Positions 33,798 through 42,141 of a stretch of 45,073 bases of DNA are shown in pieces; positions within the stretch are counted from its first letter, which is position 1; every line of letters begins with the position of its first letter. This DNA is from Flavobacteriales bacterium UBA5933 (GTDB lineage: Bacteria > Bacteroidota > Bacteroidia > Flavobacteriales > Weeksellaceae): assembly GCA_002430925.1 (NCBI GenBank), contig DJDD01000201.1, positions 15,683-60,755 on the forward strand, in the 5' to 3' direction. Position numbers and translations under genes: made by a program. The notes under the pieces are model-generated. The model did not search any database, had not been told where the DNA came from, and saw only the letters and a program-made list of their open reading frames with translations.

Positions 33798-36095
33798 ATG
33801 AATCAAGATTATATTATCCCAAATTCGTGGTCAATCATTGAAGAAGGATTTGAAAAAGATCGTGTAAAATCTTCAGAAAGTTTATTCTCTATTGGTAACG
33901 GAGCAATGGGACAACGTGCAAATTTTGAAGAATTTTATTCAGGTGATACTTTTCAAGGAAGTTATATTGCAGGTGTTTATTATCCAGATAAAACAAAAGT
34001 CGGTTGGTGGAAAAATGGATACCCAGAATATTTTGCAAAAGTTCTGAATGCTCCAGTTTGGATAGGAATTGATATTGAAATTAACGGTGAACAGTTTGAT
34101 TTAAATACATGTAAAGAAGTAAAGAACTTTCGTCGTGAATTAAATATGAAAGAAGGTTTATTAGATCGTTCTTTTATTGCAATTTTATCTTCAGGATTAG
34201 AAATAGAAGTTAATGTTCGTCGTTTTTTAGCTGCCGATTTAGATGAATTAGGTGTTATAAAATATGATATAAAACCATTAAATGGTAAGGCTAAAATTGT
34301 TTATAAACCTTATGTTGATGCTGGTGTAAAAAATGAAGATGCCAATTGGGAAGAAACTTTTTGGGAACCAGTTACAACGGAGATAAAAAAAGAACAAGGT
34401 TTTGTACAAGCTCGTACATTTAAAACACATTTTAATGTAGTAACATTTATGGAGAGCTCGCTTTTTATTAACAATGAAAAGCAAGAGATTAGTCCATTAT
34501 CTCAAAATAAAACAAATCATAAAGTAGAGTTTACTTATGAGTTGAATATAGATGTGAATGAAGTTGCTACAATTCATAAGTTTGGAGGATATGTTGTATC
34601 AACAAATCATCCAGAAAATGAATTAATTACAGCAGCAGAAAATGTTTTGGAACAAGCTAAAAATATAGGTTATGAACAATTGTTGATAAACCAAAAAGAA
34701 GCTTGGGCTAAGATTTGGGAAACGGCTGATATTACGATAGAAGGTGATGTAAAAGCTCAGCAAGGTATTCGTTTTAATATTTTTCAATTAAACCAAACTT
34801 ATTCAGGTAAAGATGCTCGATTAAATATTGGACCAAAAGGATTTACGGGAGAAAAATATGGAGGTTCTACTTATTGGGATACAGAAGCATATTGTTTACC
34901 ATTTTATATGGCTACAAAAAACCAAGAAGTTGCAAGAAATTTATTAAAATATAGATACAATCAATTAGATAAAGCAATAGAAAATGCAGAAAAATTAGGA
35001 TTTACAAATGGTGCTGCATTGTATCCAATGGTAACAATGAATGGTGAAGAATGTCATAACGAATGGGAAATAACTTTCGAGGAAATTCATCGTAATGCAG
35101 CAATTGCTTTTGCTATTTTTAATTATACACGATTTACAGGAGATGAAACTTATATTCCTGAAGCTGGTTTAGAAGTCTTATTAGGTATTGCTCGATTTTG
35201 GACACAGCGTTTCAATTGGTCAAATGATAAGAAACAATATGTTATGCTTGGTGTAACAGGACCTAATGAGTACGAAAATAATGTAAATAACAATTTTCAT
35301 ACATCCTACTGTGCACAATGGTGTATTAACTATGCTGTAGAACAAGTACAAAATGTAAAAGATAACTATTCTAGCGATTTTGCACGTATTTCTTCAAAAG
35401 TAAATATTACAGATGTTGAGTTAGAGAAGATGAAAGAAGTTGCTTCAAATATTTATTTTCCATACAGTAAAGAATATGATGTTTATTTACAACAAGATGG
35501 ATTCCTAGATAAAGATTTAACTCCTGTTTCTCAATTAGCAAAAGCAGATCGTCCAATTAATCAAAAATGGTCTTGGGATAGAATTTTACGTTCTGCTTAC
35601 ATAAAACAAGCCGATACGTTACAAGCATTTTATTATTTCGAAGATAAATTCTCGAAAGAACAATTAGAAAGACATTTTGATTTTTATGAACCTTTAACAG
35701 TTCATGAATCATCATTATCTCCATGTGTACATTCTATACAAGCGGCTACTTTAGGTCGTATGGAACAAGCATACACATTTTACTTAAGAACTTCTCGTCT
35801 AGATTTAGATGATTATAATAAAGAGGTTCACGAAGGTTTACATATAACATCTATGGCTGGTACTTGGATGTCTATTGTAGAAGGATTTGGAGGAATGCGA
35901 GTAAAAAATGATCAACTTTATTTTGAGCCTCGTCTTCCAGAGCAATGGGAAGAATTTACATTTAAAATAAATTTCCGCAATCAAATCCTAAAAGTTATCG
36001 TAAATAAAGGAAATACAACATTCGAATTGGAAGGGAATCAACCGTTAGAGGTTTATGTTTTTGACCAAAAAGTTCTTGTACAACCTTTTATTTAA
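33798..36095 (+). CDS. GH65 maltose phosphorylase
   Basis: This 765-residue cytoplasmic enzyme is expected to split maltose with phosphate into glucose and beta-glucose 1-phosphate. There is no signal peptide. GH65 motifs include FSIGNGAMGQRANFEE, GGSTYWDTEAYCLPFY and the catalytic-acid region VTGPNEYENNVNNNFHTSY with E491, close to the position known in Lactobacillus maltose phosphorylase. NQKWSWDRILRSAYIKQADT and HESSLSPCVHSIQAA also fit. GH65 includes trehalose and kojibiose phosphorylases, but pgmB and the sus genes favour maltose. A hairpin terminator follows. Confidence 0.92.
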   Translation: MNQDYIIPNSWSIIEEGFEKDRVKSSESLFSIGNGAMGQRANFEEFYSGDTFQGSYIAGVYYPDKTKVGWWKNGYPEYFAKVLNAPVWIGIDIEINGEQFDLNTCKEVKNFRRELNMKEGLLDRSFIAILSSGLEIEVNVRRFLAADLDELGVIKYDIKPLNGKAKIVYKPYVDAGVKNEDANWEETFWEPVTTEIKKEQGFVQARTFKTHFNVVTFMESSLFINNEKQEISPLSQNKTNHKVEFTYELNIDVNEVATIHKFGGYVVSTNHPENELITAAENVLEQAKNIGYEQLLINQKEAWAKIWETADITIEGDVKAQQGIRFNIFQLNQTYSGKDARLNIGPKGFTGEKYGGSTYWDTEAYCLPFYMATKNQEVARNLLKYRYNQLDKAIENAEKLGFTNGAALYPMVTMNGEECHNEWEITFEEIHRNAAIAFAIFNYTRFTGDETYIPEAGLEVLLGIARFWTQRFNWSNDKKQYVMLGVTGPNEYENNVNNNFHTSYCAQWCINYAVEQVQNVKDNYSSDFARISSKVNITDVELEKMKEVASNIYFPYSKEYDVYLQQDGFLDKDLTPVSQLAKADRPINQKWSWDRILRSAYIKQADTLQAFYYFEDKFSKEQLERHFDFYEPLTVHESSLSPCVHSIQAATLGRMEQAYTFYLRTSRLDLDDYNKEVHEGLHITSMAGTWMSIVEGFGGMRVKNDQLYFEPRLPEQWEEFTFKINFRNQILKVIVNKGNTTFELEGNQPLEVYVFDQKVLVQPFI

Positions 36096-36114
36096 TAAAA
36101 AGGGAAAATAGAAA

Positions 36115-36148
36115 TACCTTGAAAGTTTTTGCTTTCAAGGTAATTTTT
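36115..36148 (+). terminator. Hairpin after the GH65 gene
   Basis: ACCTTGAAAG (36116-36125) pairs with 36132-36141 around a 6-nt loop, followed by a short T-run. It lies within an otherwise co-directional gene set and may terminate or attenuate. Confidence 0.65.
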
Positions 36149-36207
36149 AAAGACGAATAGTAAGTTGTATCAAATTCAATTTTCAGTTCAAAACAAAAAA
36201 TACAAAC

Positions 36208-38061
36208 ATGAGAAAATTACTTCTAACACTATCATTATTTTCATCATTCACTTTTGCTCAAATTCAGAAAGTAGAGCCAATGTTTTGGTGGAAAGGAATG
36301 AAAAATCCTGAGCTTCAGATTTTAGTTTATGGGAAAAATATTAGTACATATAATTTAGAATTATCTGACAATGTAAAAATAAAAGATATTCAGAAAACAG
36401 AGAATCCAAATTATGTTTTTGTAACAATTAATACAAATGAAGTGAACAAATCTTCATTCAAAATTAATATCAAAAATAAAAACAAAGTTGTCGATTCTTA
36501 CACGTACGAATTAAAAAATCGCCAGGCTAATTCTGCCAATAGAAATTCTTTTACTTCAAAAGATATTGTTTATCTAATTATGCCAGATAGATTTGCTAAT
36601 GGAGATGAGAGCAATGATTCTAAAAAAGAGTTAATAGATAAAGCAAATAGGCAGATTCCAGACGGGAGACATGGAGGTGATTTACGTGGAATAATAAATA
36701 ATATTGATTATATACAAAATTTAGGTGCAACTGCTGTTTGGTTAACACCTGTTAACGAAGATAATCAAAAACAACACTCATATCATGGTTATGCTCAAAC
36801 AGATTTATATAAAATAGATGCACGTTATGGTACAAATGAGGATTACCGTGAATTATCTCGTCAATTAAACAAGCGTGGCATGATGTTAATTCAGGATTAT
36901 GTAACGAATCATTGGGGTTCTTTACATTGGTTAATTCAAGATTTACCTGCCAAAGATTGGATTCATCAATTTGCAGACGGAGACAATGGTTTTAAACGTT
37001 CTAATTATCGTACAACAGCACAATTTGATTCTAATGTAGCTGAAATTGATAAAAAAGAAGCTTTAGATGGATGGTTTGATAGTACAATGCCCGATATGAA
37101 TCAATCAAATCCTTTGGTTGTTAATTATCTTACACAAAATGCTATTTGGTGGATAGAATATGCAGAACTTGGAGGAATGCGTGTAGATACTTATCCTTAT
37201 AATGATAAAGTAGGAATGGCAAAATGGGTGAAAGCAATTACAGACGAATATCCAAATTTTAATGTTGTTGGGGAAGCATGGATGCACTCACCTGCGCATA
37301 TTGCTTATTGGCAAAAAGATTCAAAAATAGCAGAAATAGATAATTATAATTCTTATTTACCATCTGTTATGGATTTTCCTCTTTTTGGAGCAATTCCAAA
37401 GGCAATTACAGAAGATGAATCGTGGGACAAAGGAATGATTAGAATCTATGATAATTTTACAAACGATTTTCTTTATCCCAATGTAAATAACATGTTTGTT
37501 TTTATGGAAAATCATGATACAGAGCGTTTCAATGAAATTACAAATGGAAACATAAACGATTATAAATTAGGATTAACATTAATATCTACTGTTCGTGGTA
37601 TTCCACAGGTTTATTATGGTTCTGAAATTGGAATGCGTGGAGATAAAAGTAAAGGTGACGCTGCAATTCGTCAAGATTTTCCTGGAGGTTGGAAATCGGA
37701 TAAACAAAATGCTTTCACAAATGATGGTAGAACTACAGAACAAAAGCAATTTCATGATTTTACTGCAAAAATCTTCAATTGGAGAAAAAATAAAGAAGTA
37801 ATTCATTCAGGGAAAACAAAACATTTTATTCCACAAAATAATGTTTATGTGTATTTTAGATACAATGATAACGAGTCTGTTATGGTTGTTATGAATGCTA
37901 ATACAGAAAAGCAAACATTAAAACTAGACCGTTTTTCAGAAGCTTTAAATGGATTTACTTCTGGAAAAGATATTATATCTAACAAAAATATCTCTGTAGA
38001 TACAAACAATACAATTTCTATTGATGGAAAAACATCAATGATTATTGAATTAAAAAAATAA
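36208..38061 (+). CDS. susA: GH13 neopullulanase/cyclomaltodextrinase-like alpha-amylase
   Basis: This 617-residue enzyme has a signal peptide (to about residue 17, FTFAQ), an N-terminal beta-sandwich (about 20-110) and a GH13 barrel. The catalytic triad is D327 (MRVDTYPY), E356 (VVGEAWMH) and D437 (ENHDTERF). DYVTNHWGSLHWLIQDLP and YHGYAQTDLYKIDARYG are typical of the neopullulanase/cyclomaltodextrinase group. The length equals that of Bacteroides SusA. It should cut malto-oligosaccharides in the periplasm. It is followed 18 nt later by susB. Confidence 0.92.
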   Translation: MRKLLLTLSLFSSFTFAQIQKVEPMFWWKGMKNPELQILVYGKNISTYNLELSDNVKIKDIQKTENPNYVFVTINTNEVNKSSFKINIKNKNKVVDSYTYELKNRQANSANRNSFTSKDIVYLIMPDRFANGDESNDSKKELIDKANRQIPDGRHGGDLRGIINNIDYIQNLGATAVWLTPVNEDNQKQHSYHGYAQTDLYKIDARYGTNEDYRELSRQLNKRGMMLIQDYVTNHWGSLHWLIQDLPAKDWIHQFADGDNGFKRSNYRTTAQFDSNVAEIDKKEALDGWFDSTMPDMNQSNPLVVNYLTQNAIWWIEYAELGGMRVDTYPYNDKVGMAKWVKAITDEYPNFNVVGEAWMHSPAHIAYWQKDSKIAEIDNYNSYLPSVMDFPLFGAIPKAITEDESWDKGMIRIYDNFTNDFLYPNVNNMFVFMENHDTERFNEITNGNINDYKLGLTLISTVRGIPQVYYGSEIGMRGDKSKGDAAIRQDFPGGWKSDKQNAFTNDGRTTEQKQFHDFTAKIFNWRKNKEVIHSGKTKHFIPQNNVYVYFRYNDNESVMVVMNANTEKQTLKLDRFSEALNGFTSGKDIISNKNISVDTNNTISIDGKTSMIIELKK

Positions 38062-38079
38062 AACAAAAACACAAGAATA

Positions 38080-40251
38080 ATGAAAAACTTCAAGTTTATA
38101 TTAGGATTAGGAATTGCAATGATGAACATTGCTTATGGACAAGAATTGAAATCCCCTGATGGAAATTTCGTGATGGATTTTTCTTTGTCTAAAGATGGAA
38201 AACCTACTTATCAATTACGATACAAAGGTAAAGATGTTGTAAAACCAAGTCATTTAGGATTTGAGTTTAAAACAACTCATAAAGAAATGGATTTTGCAAC
38301 TCAGCAAAGAGTAGAAGATGAAAAAGCAAAAGACATTGCTAATTTTTTATCTGGTTTCGAAATAGTAGATACAAAAACATCAACGTTTGATGAAACTTGG
38401 GTTCCAGTATGGGGAGAAGTAGATAAAATAAGAAATAATTTTAATGAATTAGCTGTAACAGTATCTCAACCAAAAACAGATCGTCAAATGATTATTCGTT
38501 TCAGAATGTTTGATGATGGATTAGGTTTCCGTTATGAGTTTCCTGAACAAAAGAATTTAAAATATTTTGTTATTAAAGAGGAACATTCTCAATTTGCTAT
38601 GGCAGGAGATCACACAGCTTTTTGGATTCCTGGAGATTATGATACGCAAGAATATGATTACACAGAATCTAAGTTAACAGATATTAGAGGTTTATTTGAT
38701 AAAGCATATATTGGTAATGCATCTCAGAAAGCATTTTCTAAAACAGGGGTACAAACAGCTCTTATGATGAAAGCATCAAATGGACTTTATATCAATTTAC
38801 ACGAAGCAGCATTGATTAATTATCCAGCAATGAGTTTAAATTTAGATGATAAAAACTTAGTTTTCGAATCTTGGTTAACACCAGATGCTTTAGGAGATAA
38901 AGGATATTTACAAGCTCCTTTCAATACCCCTTGGCGTACAGTAATTGCAAGCGATGACGCACGTGATGTTGTTGCTTCTAAAATGACATATAATTTAAAT
39001 GAACCATCAAAAATAAAAGATACATCTTGGATAAAGCCAGTAAAATACGTAGGTGTATGGTGGGAAATGATTACAGGAAGAGGTTCTTGGGCATACACAG
39101 ACGATTTTTCTACAGTAGAATTGGGTGTTACAGATTATTCTAAAGCAAAACCAAATGGAAAACATGCAGCAAATACAAAGCATGTAAAAGAATATATAGA
39201 CTTTGCAGCTGCCAACGGATTTGATGCTGTTTTAGTAGAAGGATGGAACGAAGGATGGGAAGATTGGTTTGGAAATCATAAAGATTACGTTTTCGATTTT
39301 GTAACTCCTTATCCAGATTTTGATGTAAAAGAATTAAATGCTTATGCAAAATCAAAAGGAGTAAAAATTATTATGCATCACGAAACATCAGGTTCTATAC
39401 GCAATTACGAAAGACATCTGGACAAAGCATATAAATTTATGCAAGACAATGGTTACAATGCAGTAAAAAGTGGATATGTAGGTGATATTGTTCCTCGTGG
39501 AGATTACCATTATAGTCAAAATGTGGTTAACCATTACCAATATGCATTAGAAAAAGCAGCAGAATATAAAATTATGGTTAATGCTCACGAAGCAGTACGT
39601 CCAACAGGAGTAGCACGTACATGGCCAAACTTAATAGGTAATGAATCGGCTCGTGGAACAGAATACCAAGCATTTGGTGGTTCAAAACCAAATCATGTAA
39701 CTATTTTACCATTTACACGTTTGTTAGGAGGACCAATGGATTATACACCAGGTATTTTCGAAATGGATATAAAGAAAATGAATCCTAATAACGAATCACA
39801 CGTAAATTCTACATTAGCAAACCAATTAGCATTGTATGTTACAATGTATTCTCCATTACAAATGGCTGCTGATATTATAGAAAATTACAATAGATTTCCA
39901 GATGCATTTCAGTTTATAAAAGACGTTCCGGTAGATTGGCAAGACAGTAAATATTTAGAAGCTGAACCAGGAAAATATTTAACAGTTGCTCGTAAAGATA
40001 AAAAATCAAATAATTGGTTTGTAGGAAATGTAAATGGAGAAACACCACGTACAACAAAAATTAAACTCGATTTTTTAGATAAAGGAAAAAAATACGAAGC
40101 AACAGTTTATACAGACGCTAAAGATGCACATTACAAAACAAATCCACAAGCCTATAAAATAGAAAAGAAAAAAGTAAATTATAAATCTACTTTAGACTTA
40201 ACTTCTGCTGCAGGAGGTGGTTTTGCAATAAGTATAAAAGAAATAAAATAA
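38080..40251 (+). CDS. susB: GH97 alpha-glucosidase (SusB type)
   Basis: This is a 723-residue periplasmic enzyme with signal peptide MKNFKFILGLGIAMMNIAYG. N-terminal beta-sandwich motifs (GNFVMDFSLSKDGKPTYQLR) precede a barrel. The residues E435 (MHHETSGS), E504 (NAHEAVRP) and E528 (ESARGTEY) keep the spacing of the SusB catalytic glutamates, with a constant offset of four from the Bacteroides numbering. This indicates the inverting alpha-glucosidase subgroup rather than the retaining alpha-galactosidase one. It should release glucose from malto-oligosaccharides. It follows susA closely, in one transcription unit. Confidence 0.94.
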   Translation: MKNFKFILGLGIAMMNIAYGQELKSPDGNFVMDFSLSKDGKPTYQLRYKGKDVVKPSHLGFEFKTTHKEMDFATQQRVEDEKAKDIANFLSGFEIVDTKTSTFDETWVPVWGEVDKIRNNFNELAVTVSQPKTDRQMIIRFRMFDDGLGFRYEFPEQKNLKYFVIKEEHSQFAMAGDHTAFWIPGDYDTQEYDYTESKLTDIRGLFDKAYIGNASQKAFSKTGVQTALMMKASNGLYINLHEAALINYPAMSLNLDDKNLVFESWLTPDALGDKGYLQAPFNTPWRTVIASDDARDVVASKMTYNLNEPSKIKDTSWIKPVKYVGVWWEMITGRGSWAYTDDFSTVELGVTDYSKAKPNGKHAANTKHVKEYIDFAAANGFDAVLVEGWNEGWEDWFGNHKDYVFDFVTPYPDFDVKELNAYAKSKGVKIIMHHETSGSIRNYERHLDKAYKFMQDNGYNAVKSGYVGDIVPRGDYHYSQNVVNHYQYALEKAAEYKIMVNAHEAVRPTGVARTWPNLIGNESARGTEYQAFGGSKPNHVTILPFTRLLGGPMDYTPGIFEMDIKKMNPNNESHVNSTLANQLALYVTMYSPLQMAADIIENYNRFPDAFQFIKDVPVDWQDSKYLEAEPGKYLTVARKDKKSNNWFVGNVNGETPRTTKIKLDFLDKGKKYEATVYTDAKDAHYKTNPQAYKIEKKKVNYKSTLDLTSAAGGGFAISIKEIK

Positions 40252-40273
40252 AAAAGTTCTAATTAATATTTGG

Positions 40274-40373
40274 GCGACCCAGCGGGCTTTCTGCTTTATC
40301 TTTTGTATAGGATGTTTTTCGATACAATCTCAACATTCCTATACAAAAGGATATCGCTGTCAATCCCTGTCGC
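40274..40373 (-). repeat. Dispersed palindromic element, copy E
   Basis: On the minus strand the terminal stem is GCGAC (40373-40369) with GTCGC (40278-40274), a compensatory change from GCGTT/AACGC. The box GATTGACAGCGATATCC precedes a perfect 12-bp apical stem, TTTTGTATAGGA paired between 40301-40312 and 40337-40348. GATAAAGCAGAAAGC and the flank CCAAAT follow. It points away from copy F. These two fill most of the 342-nt gap between susB and the amylase gene, where I see no other gene. Confidence 0.82.
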
Positions 40374-40397
40374 AAAAAGAATACAAATTTCTATTGT

Positions 40398-40521
40398 GCG
40401 TTAGGGATAGTAGAGGAAATCCTTTTCTTATTGTAAAATAAAACTTCTATGATTTTTTGTTATCAATCCCGAAGTTACAATAAGAAAAGATTGCAACGAA
40501 TAGCCCGACCAAAGGGAACGC
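40398..40521 (+). repeat. Dispersed palindromic element, copy F
   Basis: The terminal stem is GCGTT (40398-40402) with AACGC (40517-40521). After the box ending GGAAATCC comes a perfect 14-bp apical stem, TTTTCTTATTGTAA (40423-40436) with 40475-40488. GATTGCAACGAATAGC follows, then a small CCC/GGG arm and the flank CCAAAT. Confidence 0.83.
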
Positions 40522-40593
40522 CCAAATTTATATTTTAGTATAGTTAATTTATTATGCTATAATATATCTAATTATTCGTTTTATTAACATAGA

Positions 40594-41979
40594 ATGAAAA
40601 TCACAAAAATGATAAAAAAAATAATAGGTTTAAGTTTTACAATGGCTATAATTTTAACTAGTTGTAATGCTAAAAAAGAACAAAATAAAGAAGAGGTTGC
40701 TGTAAATAATGGGATTATTACTCCTTACACAGCAGAAATGGCTGAAAATGCAGTAATTTATGAAGTAAATATACGTCAGTTTTCTCCAGAAGGAACTTTT
40801 GCAGCGGTAACAAAAGAGATTCCTAATATTAAAAAATTAGGTGTTAAGATTTTATGGTTAATGCCAGTTTATCCAATTGGAGAAGAAAATAGAAAAGAAG
40901 GTTTAGGTTCTTATTATTCTATAAAAGATTATAGAGGAATTAATCCTGAATTTGGTTCTGCCGAGGATTTGAAAAAATTGATTGAAGAAGCACATAATAA
41001 TGGTATTTATGTCGTGTTGGATTGGGTGGCAAACCATACGGCATGGGATCATCCTTGGGTAAAACAACATCCTGATTGGTATGAAAAAGATAAAAATGGA
41101 AAATTACAATCTCCATATGATTGGACAGATGTTGTAGCATTGGACTATAATAATAAGGAAATGCGTAAGCAGATGATTGCTGATATGAAATATTGGTTAG
41201 ATGATTTTAAAATTGATGGATTCCGATGTGATATGGCACATGAAGTACCTACAGATTTTTGGGAAGAAGCTAAACCACAACTAGCGGATGGTAGAGATAT
41301 TTTTATGTTAGGTGAAACAGAAAATACAGATCTTTTAGTAAATGCTTTCGATGTGGCTTATGGTTGGGAATTGCACCATATTATGAATGATATTGCAAAT
41401 GGTAAAAAAGATGTTTCTGCAATAGATGTTTATATGGATTCTATTCCTAAAAAATGGCAAGCTGATGATTATAAGATGATATTTACATCCAATCATGATG
41501 AAAATTCATGGTCAGGATCAGAATACGAAAGAATGGGAGATGCTGTAGAAACATTTGCTGCTTTATCGTATGCTTTACCAGGAATTCCATTAATATACAA
41601 TGGACAAGAAGAAGATTTTAAGAGACGATTAAAATTCTTTGTTAAAGATTCTATTGATCGTAATCCTAATGCTAAAATGAGAGGGATTTATGAAAAATTA
41701 GGAGAACTCAAAATAAATAACGTAGCATTTAATGGGGCAAAAAAAGCAGCTTCGTATGAACGTTTAAAAACATCTGATGATAAATCTGTTTTAGCTTTTA
41801 AACGTAAAAAGAATACAATCGAAGCATATTTTATTGCTAATCTTACAAAAGATGAAAAAAGTGTAGTTGTTCCTATAACTGGAGTTTATAAAAGTTATAT
41901 GTCAAATACTGAAATTACATTAGATGCAAATACAAATCTAAAATTAAAACCCTGGGAATATTTAATTCTTGTAAAATAA
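40594..41979 (+). CDS. GH13 alpha-amylase lipoprotein
   Basis: This 461-residue lipoprotein has lipobox ILTSC with C24. An internal ATG five codons in is an alternative start. The GH13 barrel shows VVLDWVANHTAWDHPW, D213 (DGFRCDMAHE), E241 (FMLGETEN) and D302 (FTSNHDENSW), so all three catalytic residues are present. There is no N-terminal sandwich domain, and a C-terminal beta domain completes it. It is probably anchored at the outer membrane, cutting starch for SusCDE. Copies E and F of the repeat separate it from susB, so it may have its own promoter. Confidence 0.92.
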   Translation: MKITKMIKKIIGLSFTMAIILTSCNAKKEQNKEEVAVNNGIITPYTAEMAENAVIYEVNIRQFSPEGTFAAVTKEIPNIKKLGVKILWLMPVYPIGEENRKEGLGSYYSIKDYRGINPEFGSAEDLKKLIEEAHNNGIYVVLDWVANHTAWDHPWVKQHPDWYEKDKNGKLQSPYDWTDVVALDYNNKEMRKQMIADMKYWLDDFKIDGFRCDMAHEVPTDFWEEAKPQLADGRDIFMLGETENTDLLVNAFDVAYGWELHHIMNDIANGKKDVSAIDVYMDSIPKKWQADDYKMIFTSNHDENSWSGSEYERMGDAVETFAALSYALPGIPLIYNGQEEDFKRRLKFFVKDSIDRNPNAKMRGIYEKLGELKINNVAFNGAKKAASYERLKTSDDKSVLAFKRKKNTIEAYFIANLTKDEKSVVVPITGVYKSYMSNTEITLDANTNLKLKPWEYLILVK

Positions 41980-41983
41980 TAAC

Positions 41984-42014
41984 AAAAAGTCTCTTTCTAA
42001 AAAGGGACTTTTTT
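41984..42014 (+). terminator. Intrinsic terminator of the amylase gene
   Basis: AAAAAGTCTCTTT (41984-41996) pairs with 42001-42013 across a 4-nt loop, with one T-G wobble, and runs into T-rich sequence. It marks the end of the sugar locus. Confidence 0.82.
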
Positions 42015-42141
42015 ATTGTTATAACTAATTGTAACACTTTATTTTTATAATTACAAAGATGTATGATATAAAAATACTATACTTAATCAATAGACTTTAG
42101 GTTCTATTTAAGTATATTTACACCCTAAATTTCATAATTAG

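Noticed and set aside
40261..40530. CRISPR-like array, because similar units recur
   Set aside because: There are only two units, in opposite orientation, with variable length and no regular spacers. No cas genes are in the window.
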